Below, in pieces: positions 17,078 through 25,860 of a DNA stretch of 39,890 bases. The notes beneath the pieces were generated by a model. The model worked only from the letters and a program-made list of their open reading frames with translations. It was not told where the DNA came from and ran no database searches. Source of the DNA: CAZGHF01 sp964525595 (lineage in GTDB: Bacteria > Patescibacteriota > Minisyncoccia > UBA6257 > GWB1-50-10); the NCBI GenBank assembly GCA_964525595.1, contig CAZGHF010000003.1:1-39890 (forward strand), read 5' to 3'. Numbering within the stretch: position 1 is the first letter of the stretch; each line of letters opens with the position of its first letter. Position numbers and translations under genes: made by a program.

Positions 17078-20000
17078 CTTCTTCTTTTTCTTCACGGTCT
17101 GTATCAACTTTCACGCTAAGACCTAATGATTTCAACTCTGAAACAAGGACATTAAAAGAAGCCGGGATATTCGGTTTCCTGATATCCTCACCGCGAATGA
17201 TTGATTCAAAAGCCGCTGAACGGCCAAGAATATCGTCTGACTTTATGGTAAGCATCTCTTGAAGGGTGTGAGCCGCCCCATATCCTTCAAGCGCCCAAAC
17301 CTCCATTTCGCCGAAACGCTGACCGCCAAGCTGAGCTTTACCGCCCAAAGGTTGTTGAGTAATCAAAGAGTAGGGTCCGGTCGAACGCATATGAATTTTG
17401 TCCTCAACCAAATGATTAAGCTTCATTATATAGATATAACCCACCACAACCGGCCTCTCGAAAGCCCGACCAGTAAGACCATTGTAAAGTTTTATCTTGC
17501 CGTTTTCCGGGAGACCTGCTTTCTTTGACTCTTCTCTTATTTCTTCTTCACCGGGACCAACAAAGTTGGGGACAATAGCTCGATAACCCAGCCGACTAGC
17601 CGCAAGACCAAGCTGAGTTTCTAAAATCTGACCGAGATTCATACGGGATGCAACACCTAAAGGATTCAAAATCACGTCAACCGGCGTTCCGTCCTTAAGG
17701 TAAGGCATATCCTCAACAGGCCGAATCTGGGAAATCACGCCTTTATTACCATGTCGACCAGTCAATTTATCGCCGGCTCTTATCTTTCTAATCTGAGCGA
17801 TTTCAATATGAACCTTTTTAATAATTCCCGGCTCAAGTTTGTCTCCCTTGTCACGAGACTGAATTTTAATGCCTATGACGCGCCCGGTCCTGCCGTGAGG
17901 AAGAGTAAGAGAGGTGTCCTTTACGTCACGAGCCTTCTCGCCGAAAATTGCCCGCAGGAGACGCTCCTCGGAAGTAAGTTCCGATTCTCCCTTCGGGGAT
18001 ATCTTTCCAACCAAAATATCGCTGGAGCGAACCTCGGCGCCAATGCGAATTATTCCCTCTTCATCAAGGTTTCTCAACTTTTCCTCAGCGACGTTTGGAA
18101 TGTCAGGAGTTGTAATCTCGGGTCCAAGTTTAGTGTCTCTTACCGAGCAAACGAAAGTTTCAATATGAATTGAAGTAAAAAGATCCTCTCGGGCAACCCT
18201 CTCGGAAAGAATAATAGCGTCTTCATAATTACTGCCGCACCAGGACATAAAAGCAACGAGCAGATTCTGACCCAGCGCCAGAGCTCCGCCATCAGTTGCC
18301 GCCCCGTCGGCGAGGAGGGCTCCTTTTTTAACCTTGTCGCCAACCTTAACTACCGGTCTCTGTGAGAGACAAGTTGACTGGTTTGAACGCTTAAATTTAA
18401 AAATGGGATAAGTTTTATCGCCAGAGGCGGCCTTTATCACTATCGCTCTCCCATCCACCTCTTTGACTTCTCCTCCAAAATCGGAAATGAGAACCTGTTT
18501 TGAGTCATGAGCAATTTTTTCCTCCTGACCGGTCCCAACAAAGGGTACCTGAGGCCGGAGTGAGGGCACTGCCTGTCTTTGCATATTGCTTCCCATAAGA
18601 GCCCTATTAGCATCATTATGTTCAAGAAAGGGCACAAGCGAGGTTGCCGCACTCACGAACTGGTTGGGTGATATGTCAATAAGGTCCAACTCTTCCCGCA
18701 GACAATTACCGGGCTTACTTTTTATTCTTGCCGCCACCCGTTTCTCCAGAATCATACCATCCTCGCTGATTTTAATGTCAGCCTGACCAATGTTATATTT
18801 TTTGTCTTCAATTGCATCAAGCCACATAATTTTGGAAGTGATTTTTCCTTTTTCAACCTTAAAATAAGGAGCTTCTAAAAATCCAAAATCGTTTACCCTG
18901 GCGTAGTTTGCCAAGTAATTTACCAAACCGATATTTGCTCCCTCAGGCGTCTGGATGGGACAAATCCTTCCATAATAGGTGGGGTGAACGTCCCTGACCT
19001 CAAAGCCGGCTCGCTCCCTTGTAAGACCCCCCGGTCCCATCGCCGAGAGGCGCCTTTTGTGCTCAAGTTCAGCCAGAGGATTTACCTGATCCATAAATTG
19101 TGAAAGTTGCGAAGACGTGAAAAGGTCGCGGACAACCGCGGAAAGAACCTTGTAATTGACGAGTTGAGACGGCTGGAGAGATTTTCTTTCAAGAGTGGAC
19201 ATCCGGTCCTGAACGCCGCGCCGCATCCTGGCAAAACCTACCCGAAGCCGGGACTGAATAAGTTCACCAACTGCTCTTACTCTTTTATTCCCTAATTCGT
19301 CGGCATCATCAGGTTCGGCTTGAACATTGCTATTCAGCCGAATAACCTCTTTTATCATTGCCACTATATCTTCCTTATTCAAAGTACCTCCTTTTTTCTT
19401 CGAAGAAAGATTAAGACGCTGGTTGAATTTAAACCTTCCAACATCTCCCAAATCGTAACGGTCAGAGCGCTGGAACATCGGCTCAATAAGAGAACGGGCG
19501 TTGTCGGCTGTTGCAAGATCTCCCGGTCTTAGTTTTTTATAAAGTTCTACAAAAGACTCATCGGCGGTTTTGGCGCTGTCTCCTTCTATTGTTTTTTCAA
19601 TGTATCTAACTTTCCCGACATCAACATCTTTAAATTTTTTCAATATTGCCTCGTTGTTTTCCAAGCCAAAGACCCGAAGAAGCTGGGTTACCGGTGTTTT
19701 ACGCTTTCGGTCTATCTTTACATAAATTACACCGCCGGAATCAGTTTCAAGTTCAATCCAGCTGCCTCGATTAGGAATAATCTTTGAGCCAAAGAGTTTT
19801 TGTCCCCTAAAAACGCTTGCGGTGAAGTAAACTCCGGGTGAACGGATAAGCTGAGAGATAACAACCCGTTCCACTCCGTTTATGATAAAAGTTCCCCGGT
19901 CAGTCATTATGGGAAATTCTCCCAGATAAACTTCTTGAGTTCGGTTATGTTTTGAAACCTTATCAACAAGCTTCAGGTTTGCCCGGAGAGCTGCTTCATA

Positions 20001-20234
20001 GGTTAGATCTTTTTCTTTCGACTGCTCCTCGGTGTATTTAGGCGGATCGAATTTATAATCCAAGAAATGGAGCTCCAATTCACTGCCGGAATGGTCTTTA
20101 ATCGGAGAAATCTCGTCAAAGAGCTCTCGAAGACCCTTCTCCTCAAGCCATTTAAAAGAGTTTAATTGAACCTCTATGAGATTCGGGGCTTTGAAGGAAG
20201 GGCTCTTAAAAGATGAAAATGTTTTTGTTTTCAT
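17055..20234 (-). CDS. rpoB: RNA polymerase subunit beta
   Basis: 1059 residues, short compared with 1342 in E. coli because lineage-specific insertions are missing. Conserved landmarks include GTFIINGVERVVISQLIRSPGVYF, the rifampicin-region sequence SSQLSQFMDQVNPLAELEHKRRLSAMGPGGL, GANIGLVNYLANYARVN, and RAGDKLTGRHGNKGVISQI and the C-terminal GQRFGEMEVWALEGYGAAHTLQEMLTIKSDD. The start overlaps the mltG stop by 4 nt (ATGA). Ribosomal protein genes rplJ/rplL, often upstream of rpoB, are replaced here by cell-wall genes. Confidence 0.98.
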   Translation of the reverse strand: MKTKTFSSFKSPSFKAPNLIEVQLNSFKWLEEKGLRELFDEISPIKDHSGSELELHFLDYKFDPPKYTEEQSKEKDLTYEAALRANLKLVDKVSKHNRTQEVYLGEFPIMTDRGTFIINGVERVVISQLIRSPGVYFTASVFRGQKLFGSKIIPNRGSWIELETDSGGVIYVKIDRKRKTPVTQLLRVFGLENNEAILKKFKDVDVGKVRYIEKTIEGDSAKTADESFVELYKKLRPGDLATADNARSLIEPMFQRSDRYDLGDVGRFKFNQRLNLSSKKKGGTLNKEDIVAMIKEVIRLNSNVQAEPDDADELGNKRVRAVGELIQSRLRVGFARMRRGVQDRMSTLERKSLQPSQLVNYKVLSAVVRDLFTSSQLSQFMDQVNPLAELEHKRRLSAMGPGGLTRERAGFEVRDVHPTYYGRICPIQTPEGANIGLVNYLANYARVNDFGFLEAPYFKVEKGKITSKIMWLDAIEDKKYNIGQADIKISEDGMILEKRVAARIKSKPGNCLREELDLIDISPNQFVSAATSLVPFLEHNDANRALMGSNMQRQAVPSLRPQVPFVGTGQEEKIAHDSKQVLISDFGGEVKEVDGRAIVIKAASGDKTYPIFKFKRSNQSTCLSQRPVVKVGDKVKKGALLADGAATDGGALALGQNLLVAFMSWCGSNYEDAIILSERVAREDLFTSIHIETFVCSVRDTKLGPEITTPDIPNVAEEKLRNLDEEGIIRIGAEVRSSDILVGKISPKGESELTSEERLLRAIFGEKARDVKDTSLTLPHGRTGRVIGIKIQSRDKGDKLEPGIIKKVHIEIAQIRKIRAGDKLTGRHGNKGVISQIRPVEDMPYLKDGTPVDVILNPLGVASRMNLGQILETQLGLAASRLGYRAIVPNFVGPGEEEIREESKKAGLPENGKIKLYNGLTGRAFERPVVVGYIYIMKLNHLVEDKIHMRSTGPYSLITQQPLGGKAQLGGQRFGEMEVWALEGYGAAHTLQEMLTIKSDDILGRSAAFESIIRGEDIRKPNIPASFNVLVSELKSLGLSVKVDTDREEKEEDESNEEF

Positions 20235-21256
20235 AAAAATTTGGCTCTATTTTCGTTATGTTCCTTAAGAGTTCTTGAAAATATTGTCTCTTTCGTTTCT
20301 TTGGCAGAGAGATAATAAAAATAGGGACTTGCTTCGGGCTCCGTAGCCGCCCGAATTGCTGACTGGCCGGGGTTTGAAATTGGCGTGGGCGTAAAGCCAA
20401 GCCGTTTGTAAGTGTTGTAAGGAGAAGACAAATCCAAATCTTTTTTACTAACAACAATCCGGTCACAGCCGCGAAGTTCTCCGTTACACTTCAGGTAGCT
20501 CACCGTCGCATCAACTTGGAGCGGCATCCCAACTGAAAATCTTTTAAGAAGAATGCCCGCCACTATTTGACGGTCATTAAAATCAGGAACTTCCCTCTCA
20601 AGAAACGATGCTAATATCAACAAATCGTACCAATTATTTTCATTTTTTAAAAGAGGCCAAGCCTTTTCCTCAAAATTGGTAAGAATTCGCCGAATGGTGA
20701 CCTCCGCACCGGATAAAATTTCAAAACGATAAGTGTCGGGAAAAAGAAATCCTTCAAGCGAGTCCGCCGCGACCAGGAAATTATAGTCCTCTTTCAGCTC
20801 TTCAATCGGGAACTCCGCAACTGTCCCTTTCTCAATAATCTGGTGATCCGTAAGAATGGAGTCTAAATCTTTTAAGGTTAAGCCTTCGGGAATTGTTACT
20901 GTCATTTCGTTTTTGCCGAGGATGGTAAGCTCGCGGGTAATTTGAGGTACGCTCATTGCGGCCGAAAGCTCATGAACCCCCGGCTGAAACTTTTGGGCCA
21001 AACCGGCGAAAAGTGAATAAACTTTGAACACGGCAATTGATTTTATTAATTCCCCTTGAGAGAGATGAGCGCTTATTTCTCTTAAGCCTTCACCTTTTGA
21101 AATTTTGAATAGTATTTTCTCGCCCTGGTTTTCATCAGTGTTCGGTTGAATTCCCCAAAAGAAATAAGCGACAGTGAGAATTAAAAATATAATTACCGTA
21201 AGGGCAATTATAAAACGTAAATCTAATAGACCTCTTTTCCTGGTTTGAGGATTCAT
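20231..21256 (-). CDS. mltG: Endolytic murein transglycosylase MltG
   Basis: 341 residues from the chosen ATG (MNPQTRKRG); an upstream ATG at 21286 would overlap rodA by 17 nt. One N-terminal membrane helix (FIIALTVIIFLILTVAYFFW) anchors an extracytoplasmic LysM-like and YceG domain. Family landmarks: IPEGLTLKDL, EGFLFPDTYRF, the catalytic region LILASFLEREV (catalytic Glu expected here), LQVDATVSY and SPYNTYKRLGFTPTPISNPG. It cleaves nascent glycan strands, fitting its place directly after rodA. Confidence 0.95.
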   Translation of the reverse strand: MNPQTRKRGLLDLRFIIALTVIIFLILTVAYFFWGIQPNTDENQGEKILFKISKGEGLREISAHLSQGELIKSIAVFKVYSLFAGLAQKFQPGVHELSAAMSVPQITRELTILGKNEMTVTIPEGLTLKDLDSILTDHQIIEKGTVAEFPIEELKEDYNFLVAADSLEGFLFPDTYRFEILSGAEVTIRRILTNFEEKAWPLLKNENNWYDLLILASFLEREVPDFNDRQIVAGILLKRFSVGMPLQVDATVSYLKCNGELRGCDRIVVSKKDLDLSSPYNTYKRLGFTPTPISNPGQSAIRAATEPEASPYFYYLSAKETKETIFSRTLKEHNENRAKFL

Positions 21257-21269
21257 TTTGCTTCCTTTC

Positions 21270-22346
21270 CTAATTAAAGGATTCAATCTTGATTTTCTGA
21301 ATTATACTTACAAGAATAGAGAGTGTCAATATGGAAGAGCCTCCGTAGCTCAAAAACGGGAAATTAATGCCCGTAACGGGCAAAATCCCGAGATTTGAGC
21401 CTATATTTATGAAAAACTGAATTGTGAGAGTAAGACCCAATCCCAAGACAATAAATTTTGAGTCATTATTACCCGCTCTCATTCCAATCTTCACGATTCT
21501 ATAAAGAATGAGAAGAAAAGCCAAAATAACAATCATTCCTCCAAAAATCCCCCACTCTTCAACGAAAGCGGCGAACAGAAAGTCGGTTTCCGCCTCTGGA
21601 AGAAAACCAAGTTGAGTCTGACTTCCCGAACCGAAGCCCTTGCCCCAAAAACCAGCCGAACCGATTGCAATTTTGGACTGGACAACATTGTAGTTTATTC
21701 CCAAAGGGTCAGCGCTTGGATTTAAAAAACCGACAATCCTCTCTTTCTGGTAGGGCTTGAGAAAAGAAATCCAAAGAAGGACGATGATTAAAAGCGCGAT
21801 TATAAATCCGATTAAAAGCCTTTTTTTGTTCACGCCGCTTGTGAGGAGAAAGCCGACCCAAATCGCGATAATAACTACGGCCGAGCCGAAGTCCGGCTGA
21901 ATGGCGACAAGTGCCGCCGGCAAGGCAGCATAGAAAAAAGAAAGAGCAATGTTTTTCCCCAGCCAAGCGGCAATATATCGGCGCGAAAAAAATCCGGCAA
22001 GGATGAGAATTAGAGAAAGCTTCGCGAGTTCAACCGGCTGAAACTCCAAACTGCCAAAATTTATCCAGCTCTTCACCCCTCTTATCGTTTCCGATTGTAA
22101 ATTGACGACTACAAGAAGAACGATGGAGAGCCAATAAAGACCTTTTCGGAAAACCGGCTCGTTTATAATGACACGCCAGTCAAGACGGCTGCCGCCGACA
22201 ATAATGATGACTGCGGCAATGTACCAGACAAGCTGTTTTGAAAAAAGTGTTATATCTGAACTAAAAAGCGATAACAGGCTCGCTAATGCAAGGATAAGTA
22301 TTCCGCCCAAGAGCGGCCAATCGAAACCTCTGAATAAAGATGTCAT
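21270..22346 (-). CDS. rodA: SEDS peptidoglycan glycosyltransferase RodA
   Basis: 358 residues and about 10 membrane helices. SEDS signatures include VKSWINFGSLEFQPVELAKL, AIQPDFGSA (the conserved Asp of the catalytic site), GFLPEAETDFLFAAFVEEWG and LPVTGINFPFLSYGGSS. RodA rather than FtsW is suggested by the VKSWI/FQPVELAKL region and the lack of a division operon; the assignment within SEDS is not certain. It polymerises lipid II at the membrane. Starts 7 nt after the FxLYD gene stop. Confidence 0.93.
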   Translation of the reverse strand: MTSLFRGFDWPLLGGILILALASLLSLFSSDITLFSKQLVWYIAAVIIIVGGSRLDWRVIINEPVFRKGLYWLSIVLLVVVNLQSETIRGVKSWINFGSLEFQPVELAKLSLILILAGFFSRRYIAAWLGKNIALSFFYAALPAALVAIQPDFGSAVVIIAIWVGFLLTSGVNKKRLLIGFIIALLIIVLLWISFLKPYQKERIVGFLNPSADPLGINYNVVQSKIAIGSAGFWGKGFGSGSQTQLGFLPEAETDFLFAAFVEEWGIFGGMIVILAFLLILYRIVKIGMRAGNNDSKFIVLGLGLTLTIQFFINIGSNLGILPVTGINFPFLSYGGSSILTLSILVSIIQKIKIESFN

Positions 22347-22353
22347 TTCTGTT

Positions 22354-22782
22354 CTACTCTACCGTATAGGAGGTTTCTGTAAATTCCTCCCCGACCTCTT
22401 CGGCCAATCCCTGGTCCTTCGGGAAAAATACGGTAAAAGGCCTCTCTTCAAATGCTCTTATATTCTCCTGTAGGGTCCCGGAAGAGAAAATTTCAAAGCC
22501 GTTTTTGTCAAAAATAGTCGCTTTTATTTCCACACTCGGCGCTATCTGAGGACCATCGTTTTTCAAAACTCCGGTTACCCGTACTTCATCCCCTCTCACC
22601 TCTGTGCTTACATTCTCAAAAACGAAAATCGGTTCGGGAATTTCGGGAACGGGCGATTCTGGGACTTCATCGGAAACGACCGGCGCCGGGCCAAAAAAAA
22701 CCAAATAAGCCAGATAGGCAACCAGAGCCAGAATTGCCAAGTAAAATAAGCCGTAAATAAAATATTTAAAAAAACGAATCAT
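22354..22782 (-). CDS. Membrane-anchored FxLYD-like domain protein
   Basis: 142 residues: an N-terminal transmembrane helix (about 8-30), a Pro-rich spacer (SDEVPESPVPEIPEP), and one beta-sandwich-like domain with VTGVLKNDGPQIAPSVEIKATIFDKNGFEIFSSGT, the pattern of FxLYD domains. It should face the outside of the membrane. No enzyme motif. Position between tpiA and rodA suggests co-expression with cell-wall genes; its ATG overlaps the tpiA stop (no, tpiA stop lies at 22779, inside this gene's start, as ATGA). Confidence 0.7.
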   Translation of the reverse strand: MIRFFKYFIYGLFYLAILALVAYLAYLVFFGPAPVVSDEVPESPVPEIPEPIFVFENVSTEVRGDEVRVTGVLKNDGPQIAPSVEIKATIFDKNGFEIFSSGTLQENIRAFEERPFTVFFPKDQGLAEEVGEEFTETSYTVE

Positions 22783-23588
22783 GCCGCTGATTCTGCTATT
22801 TTTTGAAAATCAGAAGCATTCAAACTTTTGCTGCCGATAAGGGCGCCGTTGATTTCCTCGGGTGAGAGAAACGCCCGGGCATTCTTTGAATTTACGGAAC
22901 CGCCATAAATCAATTTTGAATTTCGAATTTTGAATTTCGAATTAAGGAAATTTTTTATAAATTTTGCCATTTCAATTGCGTCTTCCGGAGTATCGCTCCG
23001 GCCGCCGCTTCTTGAAGATATCGCCCACACCGGCTCATAAGCAATAACAACATTTGACAATTGACCTTTGACATTTGACACCCCTTTTAAACTTTTCCGG
23101 AGCTGGTCTTTTACAAATCGCTTGGCGGCGACCCGGCCTTTTCGTCTGACAATGAGCGGTTCACCGACGCATAAAATCACTTTCAAACCATCTTTTAATG
23201 CCGCTTTTATTTTCTCGTTAATCTGATGGTCGGCTTCTCCTAAAGCTCTTCGTTCAGAATGACCGACAATTACGTACTTCACTCCCAGCGATCTCAACTG
23301 CCGCGGAGACACCTCACCCGTATAAGCTCCTCCGCCAGCCGGCGGATTTTTCCAAAATACATCTTGGGCACCCAATTTAGGTTTTACCTGCCTGCCGGCA
23401 GGCAGGGGCTTTAAGGTTATAGGTTTTAGAATTTTTGCAACAGTCTCCAGAAACACAAAAGGTGGAACAATAACCACTTCCGCGTTTTTTAAATTTTTAA
23501 CCCTCCGAACCGTTTCTTTCGCAAGCCGAGCCGCCTCTCTCGCTGTTGCAGGATTCATCTTCCAGTTTGCGATTATTAATTCTTTCAT
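22779..23588 (-). CDS. tpiA: Triosephosphate isomerase carrying small-repeat insertions
   Basis: 269 residues from MKELIIANWKMNPAT; a longer frame to 23678 exists but would overlap the upstream gene. TIM-barrel landmarks: ANWKMNP (Asn/Lys of the active site), YVIVGHSERRALG (catalytic His), VIAYEPVWAI (catalytic Glu) and YGGSVNSKNA. The gene interconverts dihydroxyacetone phosphate and glyceraldehyde 3-phosphate. Odd: three non-family insertions, LKPLPAGRQVKP encoded by a perfect 20-bp palindrome, NPPAGGGAYT with a second palindrome, and two segments (SNVKGQLSNV, NSKFKIRNSKL) encoded by 7-bp-period arrays. All are in frame and the active site is intact. Confidence 0.95.
   Translation of the reverse strand: MKELIIANWKMNPATAREAARLAKETVRRVKNLKNAEVVIVPPFVFLETVAKILKPITLKPLPAGRQVKPKLGAQDVFWKNPPAGGGAYTGEVSPRQLRSLGVKYVIVGHSERRALGEADHQINEKIKAALKDGLKVILCVGEPLIVRRKGRVAAKRFVKDQLRKSLKGVSNVKGQLSNVVIAYEPVWAISSRSGGRSDTPEDAIEMAKFIKNFLNSKFKIRNSKLIYGGSVNSKNARAFLSPEEINGALIGSKSLNASDFQKIAESAA
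22911..22943. repeat. Heptamer array, GAATTTY units, in tpiA
   Basis: caatttt gaatttc gaatttt gaatttc gaatt: exact 7-base period, about four units plus a partial. Encodes NSKFKIRNSKL in tpiA, just before the conserved YGG phosphate loop. Confidence 0.85.
23052..23079. repeat. Heptamer array, NNTTGAC units, in tpiA
   Basis: atttgac aattgac ctttgac atttgac: four units with exact 7-base period. Encodes part of GVSNVKGQLSNV in tpiA, before the catalytic-Glu strand. Confidence 0.85.
23331..23346. repeat. GC-rich palindrome TCCGCCAGCCGGCGGA in tpiA
   Basis: Inverted repeat with 6-bp arms. Encodes PPAGG in tpiA. The minus-strand form matches 27275-27290 (plus strand) at 15 of 16 bases, in an unrelated gene. 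Confidence 0.75.
23387..23406. repeat. Perfect 20-bp palindrome encoding PAGRQ in tpiA
   Basis: CCTGCCTGCCGGCAGGCAGG is its own reverse complement. It is read in frame as LPAGRQ, inside a loop of tpiA where other family members have no such residues. I recall the same peptide in other CPR proteins; this needs a search. Confidence 0.85.
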
Positions 23589-23637
23589 AATAATAGATTC
23601 ATTTTCTGCCTGATTAGAAAAGTTGTCTCTAACGGAA

Positions 23638-24096
23638 TTACAACGCGAAAGAGACGGCTCCTGATAATAATAAAACAATAAGACCCGAAATCACATTCCC
23701 TAAGGCTATCATAACTGCCGCATGCTTAAACGGAATGCCGAAAACGAAAGCCGCCACCGTCCCGCTCCAGACGCCGGTAAAAGGCAGCGGAATGCCGACG
23801 AAAAGGAGAAGTCCCAGTTTTTTCCAAATCTCGAAGTGGTTTTTATGTCTTGACCGGGTTCTTTTGAAAAGCCAGGCGAAAAATCGGTTTAAAAAATAGA
23901 AACGATGAACCAGCTTTTCATAAAGGAAATTCCAGAAAAAAAGGAGCGGCAAAGCGGGCAAAAAGCTCCCAACTACGCCCAAAATGTAAGCTTTAAAGGG
24001 CGTAAAACCGAAAGCGAATATCCCGACAGGAATCGCGCCGCGAAGTTCCAGAAAAGGAGAAACGGCAATAATGAGAGTCAGTATTTCCTCGGTCAT
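23638..24096 (-). CDS. Putative small multidrug export family membrane protein
   Basis: 152 residues. The pattern matches the COG2426 / Sm_multidrug_ex family: LIIAVSPFLELRGAIPVGIFAFG near the start, a central charged loop (FKRTRSRHKNHFEIWKKLG), then LFVGIPLPFTGVWSGTVAAFVFGI and a final hydrophobic helix. About four membrane helices. The family name is historic; a transport substrate is not established. The start overlaps the galT stop by 4 nt (ATGA), so it is translated with galT. Confidence 0.85.
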   Translation of the reverse strand: MTEEILTLIIAVSPFLELRGAIPVGIFAFGFTPFKAYILGVVGSFLPALPLLFFWNFLYEKLVHRFYFLNRFFAWLFKRTRSRHKNHFEIWKKLGLLLFVGIPLPFTGVWSGTVAAFVFGIPFKHAAVMIALGNVISGLIVLLLSGAVSFAL

Positions 24097-25088
24097 TTTA
24101 CCCTCAAGAGTCTGCCGGCCTCATCAGGGTTAACAATATTGACGTCAATCTCGGTCGCTAACTCAAATCCGGCCGGAATACTTACTTTCGGCAAAATCTC
24201 CAAATGCCAGTGGTAATGCTTGTGTTTGTTCCTATTTAAAACCGGGCTTGTATGGATAAAAAAATTGTAATCAGGGTCTCTTAATTTTTTCTCCAAAGAG
24301 AGCAGGGATTTCTGAACCACTTCTCTCACAAAGTTGATGTCTTTCTCCGTAGTATCTTCGAAAAATGGCAGGTGCGCTTTAGGAAAAATCCTAACCTCGA
24401 AAGGAGAGCGAGAAACGAACGGGACAAAAGAAACGGCACCCTTATTCTCGTAAATAACTCTCTTTCTTTCTTTAAGTTCCCTTTTTATCATTTCACAATG
24501 AACACACCTTCTTTTCTTCTTAAAATAACTGTCTGAACCGCGAAGTGAATGAGCTACATCCGGCGGAATTATGGGAAGAGCAATTATTTGATAATGAGGA
24601 TGGTAAATTGTGGCTCCAGCCGAAGGCCCCCAATTATGAAAAATTGAAACATAAGCCATGCATTTGTCTTTTGAAAGCTGCCTGTAGCGCTCCTGGAAAG
24701 CTTTAAAAACCAGGCTTGCGGACTCTGGTTTAAGGTGAGGGAAGTTCTTGTTATGGTCTCGCGTCACCACCAAATCCTGATGACCGACACCTTGGGTAAC
24801 CGAGAAAGGACCGACCTTTCGCACTACGGCGCAGGTTCCCTTATGGGAAAGAACCGGATACTTGTTCTCAAAAATCTGAACCTGCCAATCGGTACCGGTT
24901 GTGTTTTTGTAGATTAAGAACGGCTTCTTATTACCCGATTTTTGAGGGTCTTCAAAGGGACATCCCTTCACCGGCATTCTTGAGCGTTTTTTCTTTTGAA
25001 GCAGCTGCATATGCTTTGCGGCCCGGCCGGGCGCAATCAAAATCCAGTCACCGGAAACAAGGTCTTGTCTTAACTCTGAATATCGCAT
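24093..25088 (-). CDS. galT: GalT-family nucleotidylyltransferase (HIT superfamily)
   Basis: 331 residues. GalT landmarks: RQDLVSGDWILIAPGRAAK at the N-terminus, the active-site region NWGPSAGATIYHPHYQI with the HPH nucleotidylation histidine, and HWHLEILPK near the C-terminus. Cysteines at GCPF and CVHC could bind a structural metal. It probably transfers UMP (or AMP, as in ADP-glucose phosphorylases) to a sugar 1-phosphate; substrate is uncertain. First gene of the long run to rpoC. The -10 box lies 7 nt before ATG, so the mRNA is probably leaderless. Confidence 0.88.
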   Translation of the reverse strand: MRYSELRQDLVSGDWILIAPGRAAKHMQLLQKKKRSRMPVKGCPFEDPQKSGNKKPFLIYKNTTGTDWQVQIFENKYPVLSHKGTCAVVRKVGPFSVTQGVGHQDLVVTRDHNKNFPHLKPESASLVFKAFQERYRQLSKDKCMAYVSIFHNWGPSAGATIYHPHYQIIALPIIPPDVAHSLRGSDSYFKKKRRCVHCEMIKRELKERKRVIYENKGAVSFVPFVSRSPFEVRIFPKAHLPFFEDTTEKDINFVREVVQKSLLSLEKKLRDPDYNFFIHTSPVLNRNKHKHYHWHLEILPKVSIPAGFELATEIDVNIVNPDEAGRLLRVK

Positions 25089-25095
25089 TATTTTA

Positions 25096-25101
25096 ATTAT
25101 A
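25096..25101 (-). promoter_or_regulatory. TATAAT 7 nt before the galT ATG
   Basis: Minus strand TATAAT, then TAAAATA, then ATG at 25088. A weak -35 TTGGTG lies 18 bp upstream. With normal start-site spacing the transcript begins at or next to the ATG. Confidence 0.65.
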
Positions 25102-25134
25102 GTAACGGATTATCCCCAACACCAATACACAGAT

Positions 25135-25860
25135 TCACATTTTGTATTTACCTCGCCAGAGCCGCCATCTCACCTTAAAAACGTCCCAAAGAAACAACAG
25201 GTAGCCGGCTAATTTCACGTGACTGAAAGGACTATTTACCCACCGAACGGGGATTTCTTTTATGCGGTAGCCCAAGCGTTTTGCAATCACCAAAGCCTCA
25301 ACGTCAAAAGCCCAGCGATTGGTTTTTACAATATTGAAAATCTTACGAACCGCTTCCTCGGAGAAACACTTGAATCCGCACTGCGTATCCCAAAGTCCCG
25401 GCAGAAGAAGGACCTGAATTACAAGATTGCCAACATTCCCTAAGGTTCTTTTGTAAAACGCCTGAGGCGGCACAAGCTCAGCGCCTTTTATGTCCCTGCT
25501 CCCGATAACGACTTCATAACCTTCTTTGAAATGTGGAAGCATTTTGTCAACTTGGTCAACCGAGGTTGAGTTGTCGGCGTCCATAAAGAGGCGAAGGGTG
25601 CCTTTCGCCTCAAGCATGCCTTGCCTCACAACGAAACCTTTCCCGTGATTTTCTTTGTTGTCAATTATCCTCAAATTTTTAATGAGCGGCAGAAACTTTG
25701 ACACTACTTCATAAGTGTTGTCAGTGGAACCATCATTTACTACGAGAATCTCCGAAGAATAGTCGGCTCCGCTCAAATGCCTGTCAACATCAATAAGCGT
25801 GAGCGGTATCCGCTTCGATTCGTTGTAAACGGGAATTATGACTGATAAAAACGGCTTCAT
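25135..25860 (-). CDS. GT2 family glycosyltransferase, ALG5/DPM1-like
   Basis: 241 residues of GT-A fold: LSVIIPVYNESKRIP, EILVVNDGSTDNT, NHGKGFVVRQGML, FMDADNST (DxD-type metal site) and the acceptor region GFKCFSEEAVRKIF...WAFDVEALVIAKRLGYRIKEIPVRW. The pattern is that of dolichyl-phosphate glucosyl- or mannosyl-transferases, which load a sugar onto a polyprenyl phosphate on the inner membrane face. The ATG overlaps the stop of the GtrA gene by 4 nt; GtrA proteins flip such lipids, so the two very likely act together. Confidence 0.9.
   Translation of the reverse strand: MKPFLSVIIPVYNESKRIPLTLIDVDRHLSGADYSSEILVVNDGSTDNTYEVVSKFLPLIKNLRIIDNKENHGKGFVVRQGMLEAKGTLRLFMDADNSTSVDQVDKMLPHFKEGYEVVIGSRDIKGAELVPPQAFYKRTLGNVGNLVIQVLLLPGLWDTQCGFKCFSEEAVRKIFNIVKTNRWAFDVEALVIAKRLGYRIKEIPVRWVNSPFSHVKLAGYLLFLWDVFKVRWRLWRGKYKM

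Noticed and set aside
21257..21275. AGGAAG before the mltG ATG as a Shine-Dalgarno
   Set aside because: It is a single purine-rich stretch in the rodA end; with no anti-Shine-Dalgarno in 16S it is most likely chance.
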